Made by a program: the position numbers and the translations under genes. Of a stretch of 13,833 nucleotides of DNA, positions 1-6,539 are shown one piece after another; position 1 is the first letter of the stretch; the number at the start of each line of letters is the position of its first letter. The stretch is from assembly GCA_900551345.1 (NCBI GenBank), contig URVP01000022.1, positions 1-13,833 of the forward strand, written 5' to 3'. The notes under the pieces were generated by a model. The model did no database searches, was not told where the DNA came from, and saw only the letters and a program-made list of their open reading frames with translations. The DNA is from an uncultured Eubacteriales bacterium (lineage in GTDB: Bacteria > Bacillota > Clostridia > Monoglobales > UMGS1388).

Positions 1-262
1 ACTGCATAGGGGTTAAAGATACTTCCTCACGGCCTCCTAAAGACTTGGGGGGAACTCTGCGGCGCACGAGTAAAACGACGCTGCGGAGTTATGACAGCCG
101 CGCCAGCGGAGACCGGAATGTCCCCATCGCCAGGGGTGCGTGGCAAATGTGGCGAGTAAATTTTTCAAAGTCAGATACCATGCGCTGGCAGCTTCGGTTG
201 CCAGCGCATTCATGTGATTTTGAAAGCAACAACCACATCTTTGACAGAAAGGGGGACCACCT
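1..262 (+). other. Hairpin-rich leader upstream of the excisionase gene; candidate structured RNA
   Basis: I see three potential RNA hairpins. Bases 53-64 pair with 79-90 (12 bp, two G-U wobbles, 14-nt loop). Bases 97-103 pair with 138-144 (one wobble) and enclose a CCCC/GGGG stem at 122-125/133-136. Bases 180-192 pair with 197-209 around a cUUCGg tetraloop. Wobble pairs suggest structure kept in RNA rather than a DNA palindrome. One frame (from base 3) is open from the window edge to 275, so this could instead be the 3' end of an unrecognised incoming gene. I recognise no protein domain in it, and no riboswitch class. Its G+C content matches the mobile element, not the chromosome to the right. 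Confidence 0.35.
180..209 (+). terminator. Stem-loop with UUCG tetraloop, possible terminator of an upstream element operon
   Basis: Arms 180-190 and 199-209 are an exact 11-bp inverted repeat, extended by G191-U198 and C192-G197 around the stable UUCG tetraloop. The bases after it are T-rich but broken, so termination is plausible, not certain. It lies 53 nt before the excisionase start and could also protect or regulate that transcript. Confidence 0.4.
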
Positions 263-493
263 ATGGAAAAATTGATTTCGCGGAAAGAGGCTGCCAAATT
301 ACTGGGGATTAGCATTGCCACTTTGGATGCAGCTCGAAACAGTGGGCTAATTTCCTATGTTCAGTATGTGCAAAATGGTTGCGTGTACTTTACAGATGCT
401 GGCCTTCAGGAGTATATCGCAAAATGCACCCATCGTGCAAAGCCAGTGGAAAAAAGCGCTACATACCGCAAGCTGCGAAGTGTCCGAGCTTGA
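263..493 (+). CDS. Excisionase-type helix-turn-helix DNA-binding protein
   Basis: A 76-residue protein with a MerR/excisionase-like helix-turn-helix near its N-terminus: the run SRKEAAKLLGISIATLDAAR (about residues 6-25) is the usual HTH_17 pattern. The sequence after it (SYVQ...VYFTDAGLQEYI) resembles the wing and closing helix of that family. Such proteins bend DNA at element ends and steer a tyrosine recombinase towards excision. The start is ATG 263, preceded by AAAGGGGG at 248-255 with 7-nt spacing. It lies 84 nt upstream of the first recombinase on the same strand, the usual xis-int order of integrative elements. The C-terminus is basic. A general excisionase-family call is safe; whether it acts on int1, int2 or both cannot be read from sequence. 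Confidence 0.8.
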   Translation: MEKLISRKEAAKLLGISIATLDAARNSGLISYVQYVQNGCVYFTDAGLQEYIAKCTHRAKPVEKSATYRKLRSVRA

Positions 494-577
494 GCTGTTC
501 CGTATCCTTGCTGGAACCTAATATGTCTGATAAAACAAAGGTACAGCGCTGGACATTATTCTTAGGAGGTGACGGAA

Positions 578-1789
578 TTGGCAAAAAGAAAAAGGGCAAT
601 TCCTCAATATGGTACGGTCGTGCTTAACGGCATTGAATATTATAGAACCAGAGTCGAAGATTCGGATGGAAACAGAGTGGCGCTTTATGCAAAGACGCCC
701 GAAAAGCTTTATGACAAGGAACTGGAGGCGTTAGAGCAGATTGACAGTACTACGTTTCGTCGAAGATCGCCTACGGTTGCTGAGTACTGTGAGAAGTGGC
801 TGCTGATGCAGTCCGTCCATGTTCGGGCCACCACCTTGACAGATTATACCTCTAAGGTGCGGCGGCACATTATTGGAGGGCTGGGAGACAAGAGAATGGC
901 TGATGTATCCCTGGATGACATCCAACTTGCCCTCGTACCTGTTTCCAAGAAGTCGGCTTCGGTTTATAAGTCTGTGGTGATTCTCTGCAAGTCCATTTTC
1001 CGGGCGGCCAAGGAGAGCCATGTGATTGACGAGGACCCGACCATATACCTGGATGCAAAGGGAGGAGTTCCCCAGGAAGAAAGACAGGCATTGACGGATG
1101 AACAGGTTGAGCGGCTTTTGGACACGATCCGGGATTTGCCGCCCTATGTATTTGTGATGATCGGTTTATATGCCGGTCTGCGCCGGGAAGAAATCCTGGC
1201 GCTGCAATGGGATTCTGTGTATCTGGATGCAGAGGCTCCGTACTTAACGGTACGGCGGGCATGGCACACAGAACATAACAGGCCGGTCATTCTTACCGAG
1301 CTAAAGACCAAAGCGGCACAAAGAAACATTCCTCTCCCGGTCTGTCTGGTTGAATGTCTGAAAGATGCAAAGAAAAAATCCACTTCGGATTATGTGATTG
1401 CCAATCGGGACGGTGATCCGCTATCCTATACACAGTTTAAGCGGCTGTGGCAGTATATTGTGACGCGGACTGCAAAGCCGAGAATGGCCAGAAAACTTGT
1501 GGACGGAAAGTATGTAAAATATATGCTTTACCCGAAACTTGGAGAAAAAGCCAGGAATAACGGCCATGTGGTATATAGCCTGGATTTTGAAGTGACACCG
1601 CATCAGCTGCGGCACACCTACATCACCAATCTGATTCATTCTTCGGTGGACCCCAAAACGGTACAATATTTGGCGGGCCATGAAAGCAGCAAAATCACGA
1701 TGGACATTTACGCAAAGGTCAAATACAACAGGCCGGATGATCTTGTCAAAGCAATGGGCTGTGCCTTTGACTTATGGGACGCTGTGTAA
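578..1789 (+). CDS. Tyrosine site-specific recombinase (integrase), first copy
   Basis: A 403-residue phage/ICE-type integrase that would catalyse integration and excision of the element. Residues about 8-55 look like an arm-site DNA-binding domain, about 65-165 are the core-binding domain (PTVAEYCEKWLL...), and 175-395 the catalytic domain. Active-site residues are visible: Arg202 (GLRREE), Lys243/245 (KTKAAQR), His342 and Arg345 (HQLRH), His368 (LAGHE) and Tyr378 (MDIYAKV). I place the start at TTG 578, 8 nt after AGGAGG at 564-569. A GTG at 569 overlaps that ribosome-binding site and is unlikely. The TTG start gives an N-terminus matching the second copy (AKRKRAIPQYGTV against AKKKKNIPQYGTV). 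Likely transcribed with the upstream excisionase gene; a strong terminator follows. Confidence 0.93.
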   Translation: MAKRKRAIPQYGTVVLNGIEYYRTRVEDSDGNRVALYAKTPEKLYDKELEALEQIDSTTFRRRSPTVAEYCEKWLLMQSVHVRATTLTDYTSKVRRHIIGGLGDKRMADVSLDDIQLALVPVSKKSASVYKSVVILCKSIFRAAKESHVIDEDPTIYLDAKGGVPQEERQALTDEQVERLLDTIRDLPPYVFVMIGLYAGLRREEILALQWDSVYLDAEAPYLTVRRAWHTEHNRPVILTELKTKAAQRNIPLPVCLVECLKDAKKKSTSDYVIANRDGDPLSYTQFKRLWQYIVTRTAKPRMARKLVDGKYVKYMLYPKLGEKARNNGHVVYSLDFEVTPHQLRHTYITNLIHSSVDPKTVQYLAGHESSKITMDIYAKVKYNRPDDLVKAMGCAFDLWDAV

Positions 1790-1814
1790 GTTCCGAACAA
1801 TTCAGAAAATGAAG

Positions 1815-1850
1815 TAAGAGCGAGACAAGGATGTCTCGCTCTTAGTTTTT
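1815..1850 (+). terminator. Intrinsic terminator after the first integrase
   Basis: A perfect 13-bp stem (1815-1827 with 1832-1844), loop AGGA, followed by GTTTTT. It lies 26 nt after the integrase stop and separates the two recombinase genes, implying independent transcription of the second. Confidence 0.9.
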
Positions 1851-1934
1851 CCTTGGCCGTATCTTTGATTCAATTTGAAATCTCTGATAAAAAGGAGGTG
1901 TAGATACATCACCACGCGAGAAAGGAAATTAATT

Positions 1935-3146
1935 ATGGCAAAGAAGAAAAAAAACATACCTCAATATGGAACCGTCACACGAAAGGGTGTCCTGTATTAC
2001 AGAACCCGGATTCTGGACGCAGACGGCAAGCAGGTGAGCTTGTATGGGACTACCTGCGAGGAACTGTACGATAAAGAGCAGGAGGCGAGACGCCAGGTAG
2101 CGGAGATCATCTTCCACCGGGAGCATCCTACTGTGGCCGAGTATTGTGAGAAGTGGCTGTTGATGCAATCCGCAAAAGTGTCGCCGGCTACACTGAAGGG
2201 CTACGCCTCCAATATGAAGAACTACATTATCAAGCCTTTGGGAGATATGTATATGGAGGAAGTAACAGCGGATGATATTCGTCTGGCGCTGATCCCATTG
2301 TCCAATAAGTCCGAGAGCCTGCACAATACGGTGAATATGCTCCTCAAGTGCATTTTTTACTCGGCAGAGCGGAGCCAGTTGCTGGAATACAATCCGTGTG
2401 AGGGGATTTCGGCAAAAGGAGGGAAACCGACCCAAAAGAAAGATTCGCTGACAGACCAGCAGGTGGAAGTGCTGCTGGAAACCGTCAAAGGACTTCCGCC
2501 GTATCTGTTTACCATGATCGGCTTATATGCCGGTCTGCGCCGAGAAGAAGCTCTCGCCTTGCAATGGGATTGTGTGTTCCTCGATGCACCCACTCCATAT
2601 ATCTCTGTGCGGCGCGCATGGCGATCAGAGCATAACAGACCGGTTATCTCTACAACGCTTAAGACGAAAGCAGCAAGAAGGGATATTCCCATTCCCAAAT
2701 GCCTTGTGAATTGTCTGCGGGAAGCCAAGGCTGCCTCCAAATCGGAATATGTGATTGCCGATAGTGAGGGACAGCCCTTGTCATATTCGCAGTTCAAACG
2801 TGTCTGGCAGTACATCGTTGTTCGGTCTACCAAGGAGCGTACCTATTATAAGTATGTGAACGGACAGAGCATCAAGTACACTGTTCAGCCGAGTCTGGGA
2901 GGACATCAGAAAAACAATCCCAACATTGTGTATAGCCTGGACTTCGATGTGACACCGCACCTGCTGCGGCATACCTACATCACCAATCTTCTGTATGCAG
3001 GTGTTGACCCCAAGACGGTCCAGTACCTTGCCGGACATGAGAACAGCAAGACAACTATGGACATCTATGCAAGAGTAAAGTATAATAAACCAGAACAGCT
3101 ATTCGATGTAGTAAATTCTGCATTTCATCAAGCTGTCCCCTCGTAA
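1935..3146 (+). CDS. Tyrosine site-specific recombinase (integrase), second copy
   Basis: A second integrase, also 403 residues and colinear with the first: by nucleotide count Arg202, His342 and Tyr378 fall at the same residue numbers. By eye about 55% of residues match, with near identity around the active site (GLYAGLRREE, VTPHxLRHTYITNL, VDPKTVQYLAGHE). All catalytic residues are intact: Arg202, Lys (LKTKAARR), His342/Arg345, His368 and Tyr378. The start is ATG 1935 after GAAAGGAAA; an in-frame TTG at 1875 has no suitable site. A better Shine-Dalgarno (AGGAGGTG, 1893-1900) lies upstream with no usable start near it. It is the last gene before the composition change, as expected for the recombinase next to an element end. 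The divergence argues against a recent duplication. Confidence 0.93.
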   Translation: MAKKKKNIPQYGTVTRKGVLYYRTRILDADGKQVSLYGTTCEELYDKEQEARRQVAEIIFHREHPTVAEYCEKWLLMQSAKVSPATLKGYASNMKNYIIKPLGDMYMEEVTADDIRLALIPLSNKSESLHNTVNMLLKCIFYSAERSQLLEYNPCEGISAKGGKPTQKKDSLTDQQVEVLLETVKGLPPYLFTMIGLYAGLRREEALALQWDCVFLDAPTPYISVRRAWRSEHNRPVISTTLKTKAARRDIPIPKCLVNCLREAKAASKSEYVIADSEGQPLSYSQFKRVWQYIVVRSTKERTYYKYVNGQSIKYTVQPSLGGHQKNNPNIVYSLDFDVTPHLLRHTYITNLLYAGVDPKTVQYLAGHENSKTTMDIYARVKYNKPEQLFDVVNSAFHQAVPS

Positions 3147-3309
3147 AAGTGGCCTGTTTTTTGGGTTAAGGAATAGGACAACCGAGGGGCCGAGGCTCAA
3201 AAAAGCCCGGAATATCAAGGAAAATCATCGCTCAGACGATTGAAGTACGGTCTCAAAGCCGCACGTCGTGCTCCGCAGTTCAGCAAGAGATAATTATTTC
3301 AAACACAGA

Positions 3310-3346
3310 AAACCCGAAAACAGCTTGTTTTCGGGTTTGTTTTTTT
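3310..3346 (+). terminator. Strong intrinsic terminator at the element/chromosome junction
   Basis: A perfect 13-bp stem, AAACCCGAAAACA (3310-3322) with its complement at 3326-3338, a GCT loop, then GTTTTTTTC. It lies in A+T-rich sequence, so it may be a chromosomal terminator beside which the element inserted. It is about 160 nt beyond the second integrase stop. Confidence 0.9.
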
Positions 3347-3455
3347 CATACCAACAACGGCATTATTATAACTATAACGGCTTAGCATATTGTTATGTTC
3401 GCTTCATTCACTAATAGAATAAATTTCTTCAAAGCCTTATTATCAAAGGTAAATC

Positions 3456-3510
3456 AAAGGCTGAAAGCAATCCGATAATTAATCGTTTTGCCTCAGCCTT
3501 TTTGTTTTAT
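3456..3510. terminator. Long imperfect hairpin, probable bidirectional terminator of the histidine kinase gene
   Basis: Arms AAAGGCTGA (3456-3464) and TCAGCCTTT (3494-3502) enclose further pairing GCAA/TTGC and CGAT/ATCG. The rightward side ends in TTTTTGTTTT; the leftward side has a weaker T-rich tail. It lies just beyond the stop of the leftward kinase gene. Confidence 0.65.
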
Positions 3511-3527
3511 ATTCATATGAAAATAAA

Positions 3528-4316
3528 CTACTGATACATTGTAAACAGGTCGGCATAGCACAGCTCCAGTGTTTCTAAGCGTACGGATGTATCGCTGGGC
3601 GAGCTTATGACGGCCTTATTAGAACCAGGCATAAATATGCTGAAAGTTGTTCCTTTTTCGGTGGACGCAATCTTTAGTTTTCCTCCGTGAGCTTTAACTG
3701 CTTCGGACACAATATAAAGTCCCAGACCCAGACCTGTTGCCGGCATATTTGCCTTGTTATTTGAACGAAAATGCTTAGCACATACTTTATTGATGTCATT
3801 TTTCGGAATACCTATTCCGTTGTCATGAACCGTGATTAATAAATTTCCATCATTGATTTCAAGTTTGATGTCGATAATTTTTTCCTGTGATATATTATAT
3901 TTTATACCATTAGAAATAAGGTTTGTTATAATCAACAGTATCATACTTGGATCAGCATAAAAAAATGCAGGACAGGTTTTAGATGTAAAATTTATTTTGA
4001 TGTTTTTGTCATTAAACATCTCGTTTGTCATAAAGCAAATACAATGCAGCTGCTCTGCTAAATCATAGAGAATAGGTTTTGGTTTCATTTTTTTGCTTTC
4101 TGATACAGTAAGAGCCATATTATTGCTAAGCATTGACAGAAGATTACAGCATCTCCGTATTGAAGCTATAGTTTGCTGTAGGTCAGTTTCGACCAGTCGG
4201 CCTTCAGCGTATCGCCGTTCTATATTATTTGCATTGTTTAAAATAATGGCAAGGGGCGTTTTGAACTCATGGGAAAAAATATCTTCTAAATTGAGTCCGT
4301 TGTTTTTTTGCATCAC
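3528..4316 (-). CDS. Soluble sensor histidine kinase without an input domain
   Basis: A 262-residue kinase made only of the transmitter module. The phospho-acceptor is His16 in SHEFKTPL. The ATP-binding domain shows an N-box (TNLISNGIKYN, about 131-141), a G1 box (DNGIGIP, 165-171) and a G2 box (GLGLGLYIV, 195-203). I see no transmembrane segment, PAS, GAF or HAMP region, so it should be cytoplasmic and sense through a partner or an intracellular signal. The start is GTG 4316, 9 nt after GGAGG (4330-4326); ATG 4313 is an alternative. About 35 residues follow the ATPase fold without recognised motifs. No response regulator lies in the window. It follows the DUF4364 gene on the same strand, with a weak hairpin between. 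Confidence 0.9.
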   Translation of the reverse strand: MMQKNNGLNLEDIFSHEFKTPLAIILNNANNIERRYAEGRLVETDLQQTIASIRRCCNLLSMLSNNMALTVSESKKMKPKPILYDLAEQLHCICFMTNEMFNDKNIKINFTSKTCPAFFYADPSMILLIITNLISNGIKYNISQEKIIDIKLEINDGNLLITVHDNGIGIPKNDINKVCAKHFRSNNKANMPATGLGLGLYIVSEAVKAHGGKLKIASTEKGTTFSIFMPGSNKAVISSPSDTSVRLETLELCYADLFTMYQ

Positions 4317-4340
4317 AGCAAATCACCTCCGTACAATAAT

Positions 4341-4375
4341 CAAAAACAAAGGTTGTACCGCAAAGCAGTACAACC
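4341..4375 (-). terminator. Weak terminator or attenuator between the DUF4364 and kinase genes
   Basis: Reading leftward, an 8-bp stem (4375-4368 with 4358-4351) and 9-nt loop are followed by TTTGTTTTTG. It begins 13 nt after the DUF4364 stop and ends about 10 nt before the kinase ribosome-binding site. No room remains for a kinase promoter beyond it, so the kinase is probably expressed by read-through. Confidence 0.6.
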
Positions 4376-4388
4376 CGGATTTTTTAAC

Positions 4389-4913
4389 CTATTTATCAGT
4401 TTTTACATTAAATAATTCAAACATACCTTTATAAATCCGGGAAGGATTTGCCTTGAAATAACTCATCATTTCCTTAGCGGTCTTTTTGTCTCCCACGGAA
4501 ATTTCAAAACGCATCATAGGCTGGTTCCATTCATAAAGACCGCCTTTTATAATGTATCCCTTTTCCGCCGGAAGTACGCATGCCCGCACATCGGATCCTT
4601 TTTCATATCCCGAAGCAACTGTTTCCACGGCACTGCGAAGCTTATTTTTGATCTCTGTGGGAAGTACATTCCGGAAAAATTCCACCGCTTCCGTACCCTT
4701 AGGATTTATATCGTACTTCTTTTCACTTCCTATGGTAACTTCTTTTATGTATTCGTGTTCCAACAGATCATAAAAATAATGCATAAAGGTAAAGAAATCA
4801 AGCACGCCGGTTTCCATAACAATATACTGAAGTTCATCGAGCTTCAGTGCAGGTTTAAACTTTGTAAACGGATATAATACGGCTATTTTTGCCTGAACAT
4901 CATCTACATTCAT
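4389..4913 (-). CDS. DUF4364 family protein, probable winged-helix regulator
   Basis: A 174-residue protein matching by pattern the clostridial DUF4364 family, usually about 170 residues. The N-terminal half (KIAVLYPFTKF...LKLDELQYIVMETGVLDFFTFMHYFYDLLEHEYI...YDINPKGTEAVEFF, about 9-78) has the layout of a winged-helix domain like those of PadR/MarR-type regulators. The C-terminal half is mixed strand and helix with no catalytic motif I recognise. Its ATG overlaps the stop of the HPr-like gene (ATGA, 4 nt), so the two are translationally coupled. The function of DUF4364 is not established; a role in transcriptional control is inferred from the fold alone. The family call rests on memory of the pattern, not on a search. 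Confidence 0.75.
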   Translation of the reverse strand: MNVDDVQAKIAVLYPFTKFKPALKLDELQYIVMETGVLDFFTFMHYFYDLLEHEYIKEVTIGSEKKYDINPKGTEAVEFFRNVLPTEIKNKLRSAVETVASGYEKGSDVRACVLPAEKGYIIKGGLYEWNQPMMRFEISVGDKKTAKEMMSYFKANPSRIYKGMFELFNVKTDK

Positions 4914-5140
4914 TGTTTAATGTATTCCTTAATGTCATTTAAAAAGTCCTCTGCGTCATCAGACTGAATGTTTACAGTAATGGGCTTTGAAAGATCAAGG
5001 GAGAATATACCCATAATTGACTTAGCATCTACAATATATCTGCCCGATACCAGATCAACATCAAATTCGTATTTATTAACGGCATTAACGAAATTTTTAA
5101 CATCATTGATTGAATCAAGGTTAACTACTACTGTTTTCAT
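4910..5140 (-). CDS. HPr-fold protein lacking the catalytic histidine (Crh-like)
   Basis: A 76-residue protein with the second half of HPr clearly conserved: DAKSIMGIFSLDLSKP (38-53) matches the HPr region around regulatory Ser46, here Ser41. The region that normally holds the His15 motif (GIHARP) is replaced by SINDVKNF and is about three residues shorter, with no histidine anywhere in the protein. It therefore cannot accept phosphate from PTS Enzyme I, but could be phosphorylated on serine by HPr kinase, as Bacillus Crh is. That would make it a regulatory partner, not a sugar-transport component. The start is ATG 5140 after GAAAGGA. It is the first gene of the leftward operon, under the promoter at 5197-5225, and overlaps the DUF4364 gene by 4 nt. 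Confidence 0.88.
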   Translation of the reverse strand: MKTVVVNLDSINDVKNFVNAVNKYEFDVDLVSGRYIVDAKSIMGIFSLDLSKPITVNIQSDDAEDFLNDIKEYIKQ

Positions 5141-5173
5141 AAAAAATCCATCCTTTCGCCAAACGGCATATTT

Positions 5174-5191
5174 TGTTAGAAAATTCTAACA
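5174..5191. promoter_or_regulatory. Perfect palindrome at the predicted transcription start, candidate operator
   Basis: TGTTAGAA-AA-TTCTAACA: two perfect 8-base arms with a 2-base centre. The leftward start predicted from the -10 box (5202-5197) is near 5190, so the palindrome covers about +1 to +18 of the HPr-like operon transcript. This is a typical place for a repressor operator. The binding protein is unknown; the DUF4364 protein of the same operon is one candidate. Confidence 0.5.
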
Positions 5192-5196
5192 CCTAT

Positions 5197-5225
5197 AATA
5201 TAATCCTTTTTTTCAAATTAGTCAA
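5197..5225 (-). promoter_or_regulatory. Sigma-A promoter of the HPr-like/DUF4364 operon
   Basis: Leftward -35 TTGACT (5225-5220), 17-bp spacer, -10 TATATT (5202-5197). It lies 57 nt upstream of the HPr-like start codon. Its -35 box is only 6 bp from that of the divergent mtaB promoter. Confidence 0.75.
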
Positions 5226-5231
5226 TAGCAC

Positions 5232-5260
5232 TTGTTAATTTGTTATTTATTTGATATAAT
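5232..5260 (+). promoter_or_regulatory. Sigma-A promoter of the mtaB operon
   Basis: -35 TTGTTA (5232-5237), 17-bp spacer, consensus -10 TATAAT (5255-5260). Transcription would start near 5267, leaving a leader of about 19 nt containing the ribosome-binding site AAAGGGG. Confidence 0.85.
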
Positions 5261-5285
5261 TGCTGCATAGAAAGGGGAAAACACC

Positions 5286-6539
5286 GTGAAAAAAGCAGCA
5301 TTTTATACATTGGGTTGCAAAGTTAATATGTATGAATCGGAAGCCATGGCAGGTCTTTTTGAGCAGCATGGTTATGAAATTGTTGACCAGCATGAGAAAG
5401 CGGATATTTATATTATAAACACCTGCACGGTTACCGCAGTGGGAGATAAAAAATCCCGTCAGATGATTCGCCGTGCCAAAAGGCTTAATCCGCAAGCTGT
5501 CATCGCCGTTACGGGCTGCTATGCACAGGTCGCCCCTGACGAAGTCAGTGCCATTGAAGGGGTTGACATCGTTATAGGCAATGAACATAAAGATAAAATC
5601 GTAGAAATAGCAGAAAGTACACTTAACAAGCAAGTTTCACTGGTAGGAGAAATTTCAAATCATTATGAGGATTTCGGAACGGGAGTTTATCATAGCCATA
5701 CCCGTGCCACGCTTAAAATTCAGGATGGGTGCGACAGTTTTTGCACATACTGTATAATTCCTTATGCAAGAGGACGAGTTCGCTCTCGGTCTGCTGAATC
5801 AATTATAAACGAAGTTAAATCCCTTGCAAAGCAGGGTTTTATTGAAATAGTACTTGTGGGTATACATCTTGCTTCATACGGAAAAGACTTGGAACAGGGA
5901 GATTTAATTTCTGTAATTGAAGAGATAAATAAAATAGATGGTATTAAAAGAATTCGTCTTGGCTCTCTTGAGCCTAAATGCCTTACAGACGATTTTGTAA
6001 ATCGTATAAAAAAGTTGGAAAAGATGTGTCCGCATTTTCATGTCTCACTTCAAAGCGGATGCGACGCAACGCTTAAAAGAATGAACAGAAAATATTTAAT
6101 GAAAGAATATTTTGAAGGTCTGGAGCGACTTAGGACAATTCCTGATGTTTCGATAACTACCGATGTTATGGTAGGATTTCCGGGTGAAACCGAAGAAGAA
6201 TTTGCCGAAAGTTTGGCAAATGTTGAAAAATGCGGATTTTCCTCGGCACACATTTTTCCCTATTCAGTAAGAAAAGGCACCCCTGCCGCAAAAATGCCAT
6301 GCCAAGTTCCCGAAAACATAAAAGCGGAGCGTGCTGCAAAAATGGCTAATCTTACAGAAGCTATGAAAAAGAAATTTGAGGAAAAATATATCGGAAAAAC
6401 AGTAGAGGTTCTTTTTGAACAGGACGGAAAAGGTTTTACATCCAATTATATTCATGTTCACGCAGAAGGCGGAAAAGGTCTTGAAAAGATAATAATTACA
6501 GGCGTGGATAAGGAGGGTCTTAAAGGGGAGCTATGTTAA
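5286..6539 (+). CDS. mtaB: tRNA (t6A37 C2) methylthiotransferase MtaB
   Basis: A radical-SAM methylthiotransferase that converts t6A to ms2t6A at position 37 of tRNAs reading ANN codons. The 417-residue protein has the N-terminal MTTase domain with cluster cysteines Cys11 (LGCKVN), Cys47 (NTCTV) and Cys78 (GCYAQ). The radical-SAM motif is CxxxCxxC (Cys149, 153, 156) followed by the IIPYARGR signature. The C-terminal end (about 360-417) corresponds to a TRAM domain for tRNA binding. The LGCKVN start and PYARGR motif fit MtaB better than MiaB or RimO. The start is GTG 5286, 8 nt after AAAGGGG. Its stop overlaps the next gene by 7 nt, so it heads a three-gene operon of RNA-modification enzymes. 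Confidence 0.95.
   Translation: MKKAAFYTLGCKVNMYESEAMAGLFEQHGYEIVDQHEKADIYIINTCTVTAVGDKKSRQMIRRAKRLNPQAVIAVTGCYAQVAPDEVSAIEGVDIVIGNEHKDKIVEIAESTLNKQVSLVGEISNHYEDFGTGVYHSHTRATLKIQDGCDSFCTYCIIPYARGRVRSRSAESIINEVKSLAKQGFIEIVLVGIHLASYGKDLEQGDLISVIEEINKIDGIKRIRLGSLEPKCLTDDFVNRIKKLEKMCPHFHVSLQSGCDATLKRMNRKYLMKEYFEGLERLRTIPDVSITTDVMVGFPGETEEEFAESLANVEKCGFSSAHIFPYSVRKGTPAAKMPCQVPENIKAERAAKMANLTEAMKKKFEEKYIGKTVEVLFEQDGKGFTSNYIHVHAEGGKGLEKIIITGVDKEGLKGELC

Larger units (their letters stand above)
3147..3527. other. Intergenic junction between mobile element and chromosome
   Basis: This 381-base gap holds no gene I can support. Up to about 3290 it is G+C-richer and includes a small palindrome (GCACG-T-CGTGC, 3261-3271); after that it becomes A+T-rich like the chromosome. 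Two hairpins follow at 3310-3346 and 3456-3502. An attachment site probably lies between the recombinase stop and the first terminator, but with the other end out of view no repeat can be matched. Confidence 0.5.

Noticed and set aside
241..246. TTGACA just upstream of the excisionase gene, as a -35 box.
   Set aside because: No -10-like sequence lies 15-19 bp downstream; that position is inside the start of the coding region.
37..321. A 94-codon leftward open frame and a 76-codon rightward frame (45-275) in the leader.
   Set aside because: Neither shows a recognisable domain, both overlap the hairpins, and neither has a convincing ribosome-binding site. The rightward frame is mentioned only as an alternative for the leader.
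50..3285. Partial inverted similarity between about 52-69 and the complement of 3267-3284 (GAAC..TGCGG.GCACGA), as element end repeats.
   Set aside because: The match needs a 2-base gap and a mismatch, and the upstream copy is part of an internal hairpin. Too short to call attachment sites or terminal repeats.
5247..5633. Leftward open frame opposite mtaB, and similar frames opposite rlmD (7234-7878) and RNase J (11194-11595).
   Set aside because: Shadows of well-supported genes; compositionally odd and without start signals.
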